A stretch of 62,000 nt of DNA from Symbiodinium natans (GCA_905221605.1 CAJNDS010001946.1:1-62000), one strand, 5' to 3'; counted from the stretch's first letter, positions 1 through 11,710 are shown. Made by a program: numbers and translations. The notes: generated from the letters alone by a model not told the origin.

Positions 1-45
<45 letters not shown>

Positions 46-108
46 ACGCACGCACGCACGCACGCTCGCACGCACGCTCGCACGCACGCACTCACGCACG
101 CACGCAAA
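1..108. repeat. (CA)n / (CACG)n microsatellite
   Basis: A pure CA dinucleotide run grades into CACG and CTCG tetranucleotide units at the very start of the window. It probably lies in an intron or in the 3' flank of the reductase gene to its right, because the last exons of that gene were not found in the window. Confidence 0.95.
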
Positions 109-882
109 CAATTACTTGCAGAACCTTTGGACCATAGATAAGGTCACAGGGCGAAAGGGTTGGCTGCGACGCATGAATCTTACGTGTTTCGTGTTCCCGT
201 CTTTGCTCTTGAAAGCACGACGACATGCGCTTGCCTGATGGCAGTTCTGTCTCAAGTCACAATTCTGTCCCAAGTCAGTGCCTTGCCTTGAAATATTCCC
301 AAAATGTAATCCTCAACGAAAGCCAGGTACTGGAACACCGGCCCGCTTCAGCTGCGATATGGCATTATCGTAGTCCCCACTCTACGAATGTCACGCCGAC
401 CAAGTCGGTTTCACAGCCTCGAGGTGGAAAGGTTCCGCCTCAATGAGAGAACGATTCGAATCAGTTTGCCAAGCGTGTCCTAAAATTTCCTTTCCCGAAG
501 TGCGACAGTCAAGCCGGATTGCTACACATCCGGCTTGTTGAGGGCCTCAAGAAAGACCCTGCCTTGCCCGGATTGGTGAGTTGATTTTATATGACCAGAC
601 TGGTACCCACTAAACAAGCTGGATCATTCTTGACGCGTTAATCAGAGGGTTTGAGAGGAAACGCTTTAGGGCTTTCAAGTGTTCAAAAAAGCCGCGACGG
701 CGATGGCAACCGCAGCTGCGCACAAAACGGACAGAAAACACAGATCGATATACAGCATTGCGATTAGAGATGTTCCAAGCTTGCGGGTCTCATGCTGAAT
801 GCTTTTGGTTGAATTCATGTTTGCTGCCTTTCCTCGCATTCAGACTGGGGGACATGTGCCGTGCTTGCCCCAGTTGAAAGTC
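109..882. other. No exon recognised; intron or 3' part of petH
   Basis: I looked on the minus strand for the missing C-terminal exon(s) of the ferredoxin-NADP+ reductase (expected motifs of the YMCGL/YFCGLKGM and W-H-V-E-x-Y-stop type) and did not find them. The only local structure is a perfect 9-bp stem with an 8-nt loop at 511-536. The stretch is probably intron. Confidence 0.4.
511..536. other. Perfect 9-bp stem-loop
   Basis: The arm AAGCCGGAT (511-519) is exactly complementary to ATCCGGCTT (528-536), with an 8-base loop between. It is isolated and not followed by a T-run, so I do not call it a terminator. Its role is unknown. Confidence 0.5.
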
Positions 883-3800
883 CTGTTGAAGGTCTTCCAC
901 ACCGCGTCGGCCGAGCGGCTCGGCCATCTTGGTCTGGATGTACATCTTCTGCCCAGCGTCGTTCTTCTGCTCACGGCTTACGGCGTAGTCGTAGCGGAAC
1001 TGGTCGGGGTACTTGGAAACGTACTCCTGCGTCTGCCCTCCGAAGAGTTGCTCTCAATCGTGTAACCTGCCTAAACTGCCCAAACCAGCTCCTGGTGCTC
1101 ATCGTCATACAGCAACGACTTGCTGTAAGGCACCTCGGGCTTCCGAGATCTTCCGACTTCAGCATTGTCCTGAATTGTCTGGCTTCGAAGCCTCTAGCAA
1201 CTGGTGCACTCGAAACAAGGCCGCCGGCCAACCTACCTACCTCCGAGACGCACCCAAATCCCAAATCTGGAGCTCTCAGAAGCCAGGCGCCCCCATGAAG
1301 AGCCACGCCAGACCTTTGAACTTGCGGGAGTCGCCCTCCCCGCCCACCTTTCAGGGCGCACTGCCCAGGTGATTCAAACACTCCAGCGTGACAGCCGATC
1401 AAGAGATTTGCCTCACTCATCTTTTCCTTGAAGTGCATCACAACCACGGTGCTCAACTAATGAACAGCACGGCCAGCCAAATCGTGGGTGAAACAAGAAA
1501 GAGCCCCTGCATCCTACGGCTGGGTGGTACTTGCTCGATGTAGCATAACCTTGGCACCTTGTCGTTGAAGAGCAGGCGGCAGTACGCACGCATGGGCGCG
1601 ATGCCGGTTCCTGCCGTGAAGTGCGGCAACAACTGTCGACACTGGGCGCCCCTGAACATCGAAACAATACCAGCGATCCTACAAACCAAGCAAACAGCGC
1701 TGGCAAAGCGACAGCCAACAGCATTATATGACAGTGCACGGCATGGAGGCGGCAGCTCTCCAAAAGGTGCAACCCAACACCCCAATCAAAGCTTGCAAAC
1801 GCTCACCTGACAACCTGTTGGGCCTGTCGCCAGCATGACGATGTTGGCCTCTGGATCCTGCAGCAACATGCGTGAGGCACTTGTCGTTCCGACTTCAGCC
1901 TGTCTTCGCAGGATTGTGGCTGACGACCAAGGTCGCTAACGTCTTGCGGCTGAAATAAAATCCGAAAATTACGAGGATCAACAGAAACCGAATGTTGACT
2001 TTCTAGGATCCGCATTTCCGATGCTTCGACCCTGCCGTTCGTTTGCTGCACCTTCATGCTGCCTGCCTATGCTGCTGCTGGGAGTGAGATCTCATTGAAA
2101 CTCTGGCCCCTGAGTGGCCCAAGGTGTCGACACATTCGCAAAGCATGCCCGTGCTGCTGCAAGACTTTCATGTGCCAAGGCATGCGCCCTTGACCGACAG
2201 AACGGTCTGCAAATCATGTCTGCCCATCAAAAGCTACATGACAGCGACAAACCTTAAGATTCCATATCCATGCGAGGAGAAGGCCTGCCCCGAACAACCA
2301 CCTCAAGTCTGCCATCTGCGCCTCTGGCAGCAGCATCTCCGCACCGGTCGGGCCCGTAATCATCACCTTAGTTTTGCGCGGCTTAGCATGAGGTTTGCAT
2401 GCAGCAGATTGTTTGGCCTCTTGTTTCTACCAAGAACTCCACACACAGGGCCACGTGGCATCGTCCCCCACGCTCAAGTCGCAAATGTGGTTGGAGCAAA
2501 CACCACGGTAGACCTACACAGCTAGTGGCAGGATTGCAAGGCGCTAAAGGCACAAAGACGCATTCTTTAATGGGTGATGTCATAGAATAGCAGCTGAACA
2601 GCGGGAGTCCGTGCCTTGTTCTTCGGGAAGGCGGTGCCGGCTTTGTCCGGCTTGTCCTGCTTGGAAACTTGGATCTCTTCGGGCCATCTAGATTCATCTT
2701 CAAAGCGGTATGCAACTATGCTCCTCTCCGACCTCGCGGTTGGCATGCTGCCCATCCACCTTGTGAAAGCTCTACCGCCTACTGCTCACCCCCACCTTGC
2801 AAGCCGACGCCACCACATTTGCAGTTTCCCTCCTCCTCCTATCACAGGATGGCTGCGGCTTTCTAAAGGTCCACGAAGCAAGCCCTTGAGACCTTCAACT
2901 TTCACACGGTGGTTTCGTCCCAGGCCGGAGGAGTTGGAGATAGGTGGGGATGAGCCCCGCGCCTCCACCACACGCTTCACACACAGGGACACTGTTTTCG
3001 AGGTCTCGTCGTCGCCGACCGCGGAGGAGGCGATGGAGTACAGGCGGATCCTGGACTACGGGCTCCTAACTTCTCAGCACCGGCTCTGTAAACTCTCATC
3101 TGCTCAACGCGCACGCCACGGACGCCACGGCGACATGCAGACATGCGTGCCAAACCGGCAAAGCACATCACGCATCGCACCTTCGATCGGATCCACTTAG
3201 TTGCCGGATACCCCTCTTCCCAACTTGATTTGCCGCCGACGCCAGGGAGGAATGAGCAGAAATTCCCCAAACGCTATACCTTATACCTTGAGTCCAGTCC
3301 CTGCCTGGCCGGGGTCTCACCCTTCTTGTCGGGTCCTTCAGAGGGCCATTGGCTCGAGACCTCCCTAGCTCATAAATGCTTCTGCTGCAGCTTTCGCCTT
3401 TTACTACGAAGAACAGTCAGGCTTTAGCTTAAGTCCCTGAAGCCCGCAGGTTGGGCAGTTACGGGGTTCTTCTGGATGCCTGCACTGTTGCCTGAAGCTC
3501 TGCGTTCTCTCACGTGGGCACAAAAGACAATTCACGTCGCCATGGTCCTGGAGCAATCACACCGATGGACTGGCCCTCGATGTAGGGGACGTTACCACCA
3601 TGGTCGAAGGTGACCTGTAACGATCTCGAAGCTGTTGTGGGTGTTCCGGCGGATCTCTGCTTCGTCACTTCAGGTTGGAGTTCAAGGCCCAGCATTGGGG
3701 CTCATTTGTGAAGTTAGATACAGCACGTGGTCCGGCTCACAACGCCGAGCCGCATGTGTCGTCTCCCAGTTGGCGTCGCCGGTGTCCTGCGGCATCCGCG

Positions 3801-4023
3801 CAGGCCGACGAATGATCTAAAATGAGATCTTTTCCAACACTGGCCGGACACGGCGCCCCGAAGGCCCGGCGGATCCAGAAAGGTTGAATTGGCTTAGGGT
3901 TTCCTGTCGCAAGAGATTCCCACCAACTGGTTTGCACCCCGCAACGTGGCACGGCTCCAGACTCTTGGATAGATTCGTCACTACGGTGATCGGAGCATGC
4001 TCTTTCCCGGAGTAAAGCTCCCT
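883..4023 (-). CDS. petH: Ferredoxin-NADP+ reductase, plastid type, multi-exon, 3' end outside window
   Basis: Transfers electrons from ferredoxin to NADP+ at the end of photosynthetic electron flow, using FAD, in the plastid. Exons deduced on the minus strand: about 3951-4023 ([11 protein letters not shown]), 3754-3786 (DANWETTH), 3545-3614 (FAD-binding [13 protein letters not shown]), 2963-3050 (FAD motif [12 protein letters not shown]), 2724-2759, 2460-2513 ([13 protein letters not shown]), 2322-2366 ([12 protein letters not shown]), 1824-1857 (ANIVMLATG), 1558-1610 (NADP-binding [10 protein letters not shown]), 1291-1347 ([10 protein letters not shown]), 1092-1133 (SLLYDDEHQ) and 883-1026 ([23 protein letters not shown]). 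Reading phase closes at nearly every junction I checked. Donors are mostly GC (after 3754, 2963, 2460, 2322, 1824, 1291), one is GT (1558), and two appear to be GA (2724, 1092). The exon after 3545 (a short K-rich linker) and the transit peptide were not located. In the last exon the frame shifts by one base near 912 before an ADAVWKTF-like stretch. The family assignment is very secure; exact ends are approximate. Confidence 0.9.
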
Positions 4024-4958
4024 TTGCCCCGAAGCTGAAGTCCAAGCATTGTTGTGTCGCATGGATAGCCTACTTGAGGCCTTGGTACGGTTGCCCATCC
4101 TAAACACGGCTAAGTGGGGCTACACTACACCCTCTACGCCCCCCCTCCCGGCTTTCATGGCAGCAACGCAGACATGAAAGGCTAGGGCCGTCCACCGATC
4201 CACCTGAAACCGAAGAAAACACACAGCACACATCAGCTGGACATAGGCCGCATGATCAGATGATTCAAGGTGAAGTGCGAACTCAATCAAATTCCTGAAG
4301 ACAAGTCATCCTGCTTGTACCTGTTGGCTGGTTCCAGCGTCCTCCGTCAACGTCTGCGGATGCTTCTGGTTCGGGACCACCTGAAACAACGCAAAAGCTT
4401 GCCATGAACACCCTTAAATCCTGTAGTCGACGTCTTTGGTCATATAGGGTCCGACGCTCCCTTGTGCATGGCTTCGTGCCCTTTGCGTTTGGAGGAAGGA
4501 CTCAACCACTCCAAAACATCCTACGGCCCCGTGTGCTGAAGCTTTAGGTGTTCAGGATCGGGTCCTACAGAGCCGCAGAAGGAGTCGACGCAAACAGGTC
4601 TTGAAAGCTGCCTCTGCAAAACCTCGGGCGTAAGGTCTGACCTTTGGCTTGCGACGACCATTTTTGGAGTTGCAATTATGGGAGCCATGGTGAAAAGCCT
4701 CCCCGAGCTGCAGTTTGACAGCCCAAACCTTGAACCGTCTTGGGTCAGGGACTGGCGAGGGGGAGGCTTAGGTGGCTTGGAGTTGGAGCTCCCATGACCT
4801 GTGCTAGCCCGTGCTCGCCTGCAGGCCTTGAATGCCTTGAACGGGCTTCTGACGCGGAGCTTTGTGCTTACAATTACAAACCGCGGCTGTGCTTCGCTGG
4901 TCCAAGTCTTGAAACGTTTTCTGACATGCCTTCACCGATCAGGCGCTCTCAGTGCTCT
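4024..4958. other. No gene recognised upstream of petH
   Basis: Here one would expect the transit-peptide exon and promoter of the reductase gene. I see no exon with convincing splice sites and no TATA-like or other promoter element I can defend. Confidence 0.3.
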
Positions 4959-5002
4959 CTTCTTCTTCTTCTTCTTCTTCTTCTTCTTCTTCTTCTTCTT
5001 CT
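4959..5002. repeat. (TTC)n microsatellite
   Basis: An uninterrupted TCT/TTC trinucleotide run. It creates artificial poly-Glu, poly-Ser and poly-Phe reading frames on both strands, which I do not annotate. Confidence 0.97.
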
Positions 5003-5761
5003 AGAGGAGAAACATGGAACCAACAAGCGCGGAGGCTTCGAGTGGGGGGCGCTGCTTGGAACAACAAATGCGCATCGCGACTATGCCAGGCGCCGATAGA
5101 AGAACGCACGTTGGACCCGAAACGCGCAAGACTTCGAGCGGCAACCCGTTCAACCCTGCACCGGATCGACGCACCACCCCATGGTGCAGGCCCCGATTTT
5201 CGCACAAGCAACTGGTGCTGTGAGGCCTCTGCCGGTGCTGTGCGTCCCTAAAACAAGCTGGTCAGACATTGCAGGCTGGATTTCGAGCCCTCAGAGCTTG
5301 ATGAAAAGCCACCGAAATCAGACATCGGACAGCAATCAAAAAGGACAGGACGCAGTCACGAGTAAGACTGAAGTTAGAAACAAAAACCCATCCAGGTCTC
5401 CCTTGAGTCCCTTGAGGCTCTCCCTGGCGGCGCCTTGGCCTTGTAGGGCGCCTTGGGCGTGAAAAGGTTCCAAGGGATCTCTTTGCCGTGGACCACCTGG
5501 TGGCTGAATGAGTCTGGCTGAGGGCTCAGGGTCTGGCATTTGGGTTAGCTTGCAGGGGCTTGACGGTTTCCAATTGACCGTTGCTTGCAGTTGCATTTTG
5601 TTTTGCAACCGCCTAGCAGTTGCGGTTTTGGGGTGCAGGGTTGGGGAGCTTCAGGGCAAGCAGGCTTGGGCGGCGAAGCAGGCCCAACGACTCTGGGTCA
5701 ATTTCAACTGCCAATCCGCCGAAAGGCTGCCATGATATTGCAGTGGGGTGCTTCGAAGCAT
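5003..5761. other. No gene recognised
   Basis: Mixed-composition sequence between the TTC run and the exon candidate at 5762. Reading frames here are short and overlap on both strands. I see no conserved motif or tandem repeat. Confidence 0.3.
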
Positions 5762-5849
5762 TCAGGATTCCAAAACCGACTTGCGCAGAACGCCGAACAC
5801 CAAGCTCCTGCCCATGGCCTTCACACCCTTCTTCTTCACAGCAGCCGCC
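5762..5849 (-). CDS. Candidate 3'-terminal exon, basic C-terminus, unknown protein
   Basis: After a GTTTGCAG acceptor the frame reads AAAVKKKGVKAMGRSL and ends in a TGA stop about 28 residues on. The tail is strongly basic and alanine-rich. A separate 225-codon open frame (5613-6290, minus) overlaps the region in another phase, so the correct frame is uncertain. I do not recognise a family. It could also be fortuitous. Confidence 0.25.
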
Positions 5850-6190
5850 CTGCAAACGGTGGCTGCTGCCTGGATAACGGTAGGGGCACACGAGCCAGGT
5901 ATTTCTCCATGACTCCGTGAACCTCGCTCTAGCCTTCGACATGAACCGAACCGAGCCCAGAAAGATGCATTCCTGTCCGGGACCCCGCGCCGCAGCCACC
6001 CCAGCGCCCAGCAACGCGGACGGGGCGGCACTGCCAAAGGCGGCGGCGCCCTGGCGAGCCTGGGCACTGGGCCAGGCCCTTACCCCCTCTGCGGCAGGAA
6101 AGCCCCCCGCCCCGAAACTGAGCCCTGGCTCTGCGCCCAAAACTCCTACAGTGGACCTACAAGAAGGGCGCGGGGAGGAAGGCTTGCGGG

Positions 6191-8086
6191 TTCCCTGAGC
6201 TCCCCTTGAAGCGCTGCTCCTGAGCTGCACCACGCAGCGCCCTTGGCGCCGCCTCTGGGGAGGTGCCTGGTCAACAGGGAGGGGGATCATTCAACTCTAG
6301 CTGTCACACGCCCGCACACTGCGGGGCTTCAATCTGAAGACTGGGCCGGCTACTCGCATTTGACACAGTCGCAGGAGCTGCAGGGAAGCCTGGCGCCAAG
6401 AACGCGCAGCCGCCGAGCGCAGCGGCGCCGATCACAGCCTTCAGAGACGGAAAGGTTATGCAGCAATCGACTAGCTTCTGTTTTGGGACATTGTCAGTGG
6501 ACTGAGCTCATGCGCCTTGCCTTCGTGAAAGCATCCTCTTAATTCCTGGACCTCACTAAGTATGCTTCATTCAGGCTAGTAGCCTGGATCAACCCTTCTA
6601 TTCGCTAACCTTTGACACCGAATGTCCTGACACCCCTGCTGTAGCGGACCTAGGTGATTCGATGTGTAGGTAATGCACAAGCAGCATCAATCAGTCAAGT
6701 GGCAGAGAGGGCCACCGGCTGAGACATGACGATTTGGGATGACAGTGCCAAATGGACTGAGGGGCCAAAACTGCTACGGTTCGAGTATGAATGTTGCGCC
6801 CCTTGTACTGCACAGAACCCTGACTCGCAAGAGGCGAGAGCACCGAGATCCCCCATTTCGGGTTTCGAAAGAATAACAGCTAAGAATTGCAGCCTGTGGT
6901 CAGCAGCTCGGATTGCTGGTTGCCAAATATTGCCGCACTGCCTCTTTTTGGCTCTTTCCTTCGGCATCAAGCCTATTCCTTTTGAACAGGATCTGGCTGT
7001 TTCCTTCGGCATCAAGCCTATGCATAACATCAGCGCATGCAGAGCCGAGAGCGGCTGTCTAGGCGAAGTCTAGTGTTCCACTTTGGCAAGGTCACCCAAG
7101 GCAAGAGCGTACATACACGGCGGCAGAAACAAAAAACTGCCACTGCCTTACAGCCAAGAAGGCGAGGCCTACGCGGACGAGCTGGGCTGCACGACCGACG
7201 CGGTTAATCGAAAGATCCCGCAGCTGTGCTGGGCCCCCCGAGAGGATGGGAGTGCGGCGCGTGAAGTTACAAAGGCAAAAGATAAGATGTGAAAGAAAAA
7301 GGGTGAGAACAGATAATCAAATTCATGATTTAGGATTTCAATGGATTTCATGCGTGAGTTAAAAGGACCATTATTCATTCTATAGTATAAGCGTGCGCAC
7401 AGAGATGCATTTGTAAAAATGAGATGAAACATGAACATCGTGCGTTCGCTTGTTCGTTTCACTCACGCAGAGTTAGTATAACAATTGTACGAAACGATCA
7501 TGTCATTAATCATGCGTGAGCGCTACGTTCAATTTTCTTTCTATCTTATGCTGTTACTACTTGTAAAAAATCGCTTTAAAATGCGAAGTTAGATAATAAA
7601 GGATTGGTAAGAGAGTAAAATATGGGATTCCTGAATGCACCACACCTGATTCTGGATGCAGATTCTGGATGCGCTCGGTACACCCAACGCTGCATGTCAT
7701 CTTAGCCTCCTTCATGCCACAGACAGAAAGCATCCGCCCACATCCCCGGAACTTGACTTCGGAAAGCAGCGATTCCCCCTGCTACATTCTTCAACAATAC
7801 CAGCGGGGCAGCTTTGTCCACACTGCTTGCGGATGGAGAAAATCGTAGGCGTCCTTGCGGCCAGTCATTAGTCTCATGCCTTTTGCACCAGACTCTGAAG
7901 GAGTGAATTGCAGTCTAGAGTCTAGACTTCCTAGCTGCCTGTCACTAGTCTGATGCCCCTTGCAGCAGACTGTCAAGAAGTCAACAGGGGGGCAGACTGT
8001 CAAGAGGTCAACATGGAGGCCCTTGGCTGTTTCTCTGGCCGAGCCGGCCATGCACGTAAAACGCACAGAGCGCACACGTGCGCTCT
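6191..8086. other. Non-coding part of copy A, downstream of receptor pseudogene
   Basis: This matches the 3' flank of the receptor gene in copy B (13526-15413). It contains a 115-codon frame on the plus strand (6726-7073) that is conserved in copy B at 14061-14408. Since the whole duplicated block is nearly identical, including clearly non-coding parts, that conservation is not evidence of coding. A short direct repeat (TTCCTTCGGCATCAAGCCTA) occurs twice at about 6957-7021. Confidence 0.5.
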
Positions 8087-9200
8087 TCACATTATAACGG
8101 TGCGCACTTTTGTACAAACTAAATTATCGTCCTGTGAGCCTTCGCTGGTGCTTTGCTTCTTCTCAGCCTTCGCGGCCAGCGGCTTCAGGCCGTTCGACAA
8201 GCGCCACGCTACCTGCGTAGCCCGAAGCTCCAGGTCTTCCGCGGTCGAGGAATAGTTCTGTGGGGAGAAGACCACAGCAATCTCCTGGAACACGGCCTTG
8301 ATGATCTGGACATAGTCCTCGAGATCAAGAGTCTGCAAATCTGGATTCGTGAAGAGCTGGTCGTAGGTCGACTGGGACGGGAACCGGAACCCATCTTCTG
8401 CAATGATGGGCAGCAGTGCACACTGCTCCGCTTGGCGCACTTGCAGAAGCCATTCCGCAACTTGACGAGAGTTGAAGCAGCCCTCGCTGCAAATGAGAAG
8501 CACCGATTTCGCATCCCGGGTAATCGTCTGCTTCTTCATGAGAACTGTAGGCACAGAGCCTGCTACTCCCGTCATGACCTTCTTGCGAATCAGCCCGAGC
8601 AAAACAAAGGCTGTAGCAGCAGCCTCCATATTATCCAAATCTGCAGCTATCACGCAACCCGCATCCTCGCTGGACGCCGAACCTCTTGTCCTGGTTGTGG
8701 ACCCGGACAGACCCGACACAACATCATCGATGCTGTCGGGATTTAAGAGGCCGGGCACCTCGATCATAGAGATCGTGCCGATCCAGCGCAGCGTCTCCTC
8801 AACCTCCTGGAGGCCGATGTTGTAGTTCGACAGCTCGGACACATCGGGAACCAGCGTAGCGTAGTCCCGAATGAAGCTCGCATCAGGCTTCACGAAGCCA
8901 GGGAAAGTCAGCAGAACCGAGTGCACCTTGTTCAGCCGGGCGTTCACCATCTCGCCGACACACCATTTCCGAGTTAAAATCTGCGGTGAGCCAAGAATCA
9001 CGAAAGTCTCGGTGTCCTGCCCGACATAACTAAAGAGCTTGGTCAGGTCGTTCAGATCATCACAGTCCACAAACGTCGTGAAGCGGGAACTGCGGAGCTG
9101 CAACTCCTGCTTAAGCAGCCGGGCATAGCTGCCTGCCGCGTTCTTCTGGTGGCATATGAAGAACCTGAAGGGCTTGCGGTACTTGAGCAGGAGATGTTTG
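8087..9200 (-). pseudogene. Truncated copy of the TIR-like receptor: cytosolic region only
   Basis: Encodes the cytosolic C-terminal part of the receptor at 15414-19931, with the same stop codon. It runs upstream through the box FFICHQKNAAGSYA to about 9200, where homology is lost. Nothing of the membrane region, cysteine-rich stalk or ectodomain is present. The frame remains open over 338 codons from the first internal ATG (9103). Differences from the intact copy include Ser for Gly near the start and one missing residue in the STTRTRG segment. It may be a recent pseudogene or a source of a soluble TIR-like protein if a promoter was captured; I infer the former. Confidence 0.75.
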
Positions 9201-9252
9201 ATCTTTGCATACTACATATATACACTATACACTCATATGGCGTATATGTATA

Positions 9253-9290
9253 GATGTATGTATGTATGTATGTATGTATGTATGTACAGA
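9253..9290. repeat. (TATG)n microsatellite at duplication breakpoint
   Basis: TATG/TGTA tetranucleotide units, preceded by a TATA/CACTATA-rich stretch from 9205. The run begins within about 60 bp of the point where copy A loses similarity to copy B, so it marks the breakpoint. Confidence 0.9.
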
Positions 9291-9475
9291 TCTTGTATTG
9301 CATGTTTTCGTGCAAAAAAGAACGTTTGCGAACATGTGAACATGTTTAAATACAATTGCGAAAGGACGCATAACCCTGCTTTGAAATTTTCGAATTTTCG
9401 CGAAAACAGAGGCAACCGAAAATGTAGAAAAAGAAGTGCGCCATTTTATTGGCTTAGAAACCTGCACATGAATCC

Positions 9476-10160
9476 TAAACCCTAAACCCTAATTAAACCC
9501 TAAACCCTAATTAAACCCTAAACCCTAAACACACATTAAACCCTAAACCCTAATCAAACACTAACCCCTCAAATCCTCTTTCGAGAAACTCCCATGTCAT
9601 AGTTGCGACTGCAAGACTGATTTTCAATCTGAATGGATTCAGAAACCGATGTTTCGGGGTTAGGGTTTAGGGGTTTAGGGCTTAGGGTTTAGGACAGCAT
9701 AAACATTGCAACATCGAATGGCAAGCCTTGAGGATCTTGATCCGATTGACATAGCACCCGCAACAATACATCGCACTCTCTCCCATCAAACCCTAAAACC
9801 TAATCAGCCCTAATCCATAAACTCGAAACCTAAAGGCTCTGAACCCCGACATCATGGGACGGCCCAGCTCACTTGCCTCCGTCTCATTGACCTCAACCAA
9901 CTGCCACTCCATATACAGTCAACTTACGTGCTCTGAGACCCTATACCCTATACCCTAAACCCCCTAAACCCTAAACCCGAAAACCACCCCGAAAACCCTA
10001 AACCCAAGCAATTTTGCACAGACAAGGGGGAAGCTTCTTGCACAAAAACACGCGTTGCCACGCCTACTTCGTTTCTTTCCCATGGCAGTACCAAATCTGT
10101 AGTAGAACCCACCTAAACCCAACCCTAAACCCCTAAACCCTAAAACCCCGAACCCTAAAC
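9476..10160. repeat. Interstitial telomere-like repeats, (CCCTAAA)n
   Basis: Dense CCCTAAA units at 9476-9560, some separated by an extra AATT. The inverse TTTAGGG form occurs at about 9658-9694. Further degenerate CCCTAAA clusters lie at 9787-9835, 9943-10010 and 10115-10160. TTTAGGG is the telomere repeat type known for dinoflagellates and plants. Orientation switches within the block, so this is not a simple chromosome end. Confidence 0.85.
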
Positions 10161-10199
10161 TCAAGTGTATTTGGTTCACCTGCAATGCTGCAAAAAACA

Positions 10200-10625
10200 C
10201 ATAGGTCGGGCGCACCCCGGTGGAGCCACCTCGTTGGGCGTGCCCCATTTTTTGGCTCCACCTCGTTGGGCGTGCCCCGATTTTCGACTTCGCCTCATAT
10301 TTCTCAACTCCACCTCGTTGGGCGTCCCCCCATTTTTAAGCTACGCCAACCCCGTTTTTCGGCTTCGCCTCGTATTTTTCAACTCCACCTCGTTGGGCGT
10401 CCCCCCATTTTTAAGCTACGCCTTGTTGGGCATGCCCATTTTTGGGCTCCACCTCGTTGGGCGTGCGTGATTTTTGGGAAGGAAATGGAAGCCAAAAAGA
10501 GGACACGCCCAACAAGACGGAGCCTCAAAAAAGCCGAGGGGGGCCCAGCAGCGGCATGGTTTTTGGAGTCCGCCTAATTGGGCATGCCCCCTTTTGAGCT
10601 CCACCGGGTTGGGCGTGCCCTTTGG
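10200..10625. repeat. Cluster of 'cacctcgttgggcgtgccc' repeats
   Basis: A 19-23-base motif with core CCTCGTTGGGCGTGCC recurs about eight times at irregular 25-60-bp spacing, usually followed by a T-run and preceded by GGCTCCA or CAACTCCA. One copy (about 10499-10523) is inverted and slightly diverged. The irregular spacing argues against a simple satellite and suggests a mobile or replication-generated motif. Confidence 0.85.
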
Positions 10626-10837
10626 GGATGGGATGGAGGTTTTCTAGGTTTCATCATGGTATATTACTACCTTGTGGGATATCGTTGTATCTTTTGGCAC
10701 ATCATTGCTATGTCATAGTGCATTATGAAAGCTGCCCACAGTCATGATCTACCAAGTGTAGCCGCTCTCGCTGTTCTCGCTGGGCGCCCCGCAATCCACG
10801 CCCCAGAAGCCAATGCGCTGCGCCTGAAAACAGGTTT

Positions 10838-11010
10838 CGCCCTATAATATGCTAAAAATATATATCTAGAATATACGAACAACATTCTAACAATATTCTA
10901 ATCAAAGTCAAATAATATACTAAGAATATACTGATAATTTTCTACTAATATACTAATCATATTCTAATCATGTACTTTCTGTACAATTACATACTATAAT
11001 GTACTATTAT
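10838..11010. repeat. AT-rich degenerate repeat
   Basis: Low-complexity sequence built from variants of AATATACTAATCAT / TATTCTAATC. It is followed at 11033-11100 by degraded TTTAGGG-like units. No coding potential. Confidence 0.75.
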
Positions 11011-11710
11011 ACACAGTAGGAAATACTGGTCTAGGGGTGTAAGGGTTTTGGGTTGAGGGTTAAGGATTTAGGTTTCAGGGCTTAGGTTTCACGCTTTAGG
11101 GTTCAACACTAAGAATCGGAACTCCGAACACAAACTCAGGTTCACAGCTCAACTGAGGGGTTTCGGACTGCCTCAGGGTTTATGACTGCCTCTGCATTAT
11201 GACGACTTATGCGCAGTAACACCTGGCCACGACCGAAGCATGGAGCGAAGGCACAAAATTGCAGCAGCCCAGGTGCACCAGCTTCAGCTACAAATAAGTC
11301 TAGAGGCTGAAAAAAAACGTACATCTTGGCTTTTGCAGCATCCTTTTCTCTGGCAGTGCAAGGTTCGCGGTCTCAGGCCCGTTGCGAGACAACCAAACGC
11401 AAAGCATGTGTCTTACAAACAGGATCTGTACGAGGGTGCTGCTGATAGATTCTGCGCAATATAAGCATGGAATGGTAGGTCACAGTCAAACTCTGTATAA
11501 AGATTGGCACCCCAGGGAGCAAAACAATTGCCAAGCTTTCATACCAAAAGATCAGCAGTTCCTATCCCACAGCACTCCGATCTTGCTCATCCCACTCCGC
11601 CGTTCTACAGCCGAAAGCTCTATATCCATTGTATACACATGAGCAAATATCATTCTGAATTTGCTTGAGGTCAAATTTCACGGCCCGCAGCCCGTCCTTT
11701 TGGACACGGC

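Larger units (their letters stand above)
6191..9200. repeat. Segmental duplication, copy A (truncated)
   Basis: About 3.0 kb that is nearly identical to 13526-16530, in direct orientation and offset by about 7.33 kb. Differences are scattered single bases and a few small indels, for example an in-frame 3-base deletion near 8697 relative to copy B. The left edge is abrupt at the TTCCCTGAGC shared by both copies. The right edge stops at about 9200, inside the receptor coding sequence, where copy A runs into a TATG microsatellite. High identity in non-coding parts suggests a recent event. Confidence 0.93.

Noticed and set aside
6726-7073. 115-codon plus-strand frame conserved in both duplication copies
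   Set aside because: Conservation equals that of surrounding non-coding DNA in the recent duplication; no motif.
8153-8746. Plus-strand frames opposite the receptor and its truncated copy (also 15480-16155)
   Set aside because: Shadows of the strongly coding minus strand.
10230-10260. Spliced-leader-like CCATTTTTTGGCTCC
   Set aside because: It is part of the local repeated motif, and the diagnostic end CTCAAG is missing.
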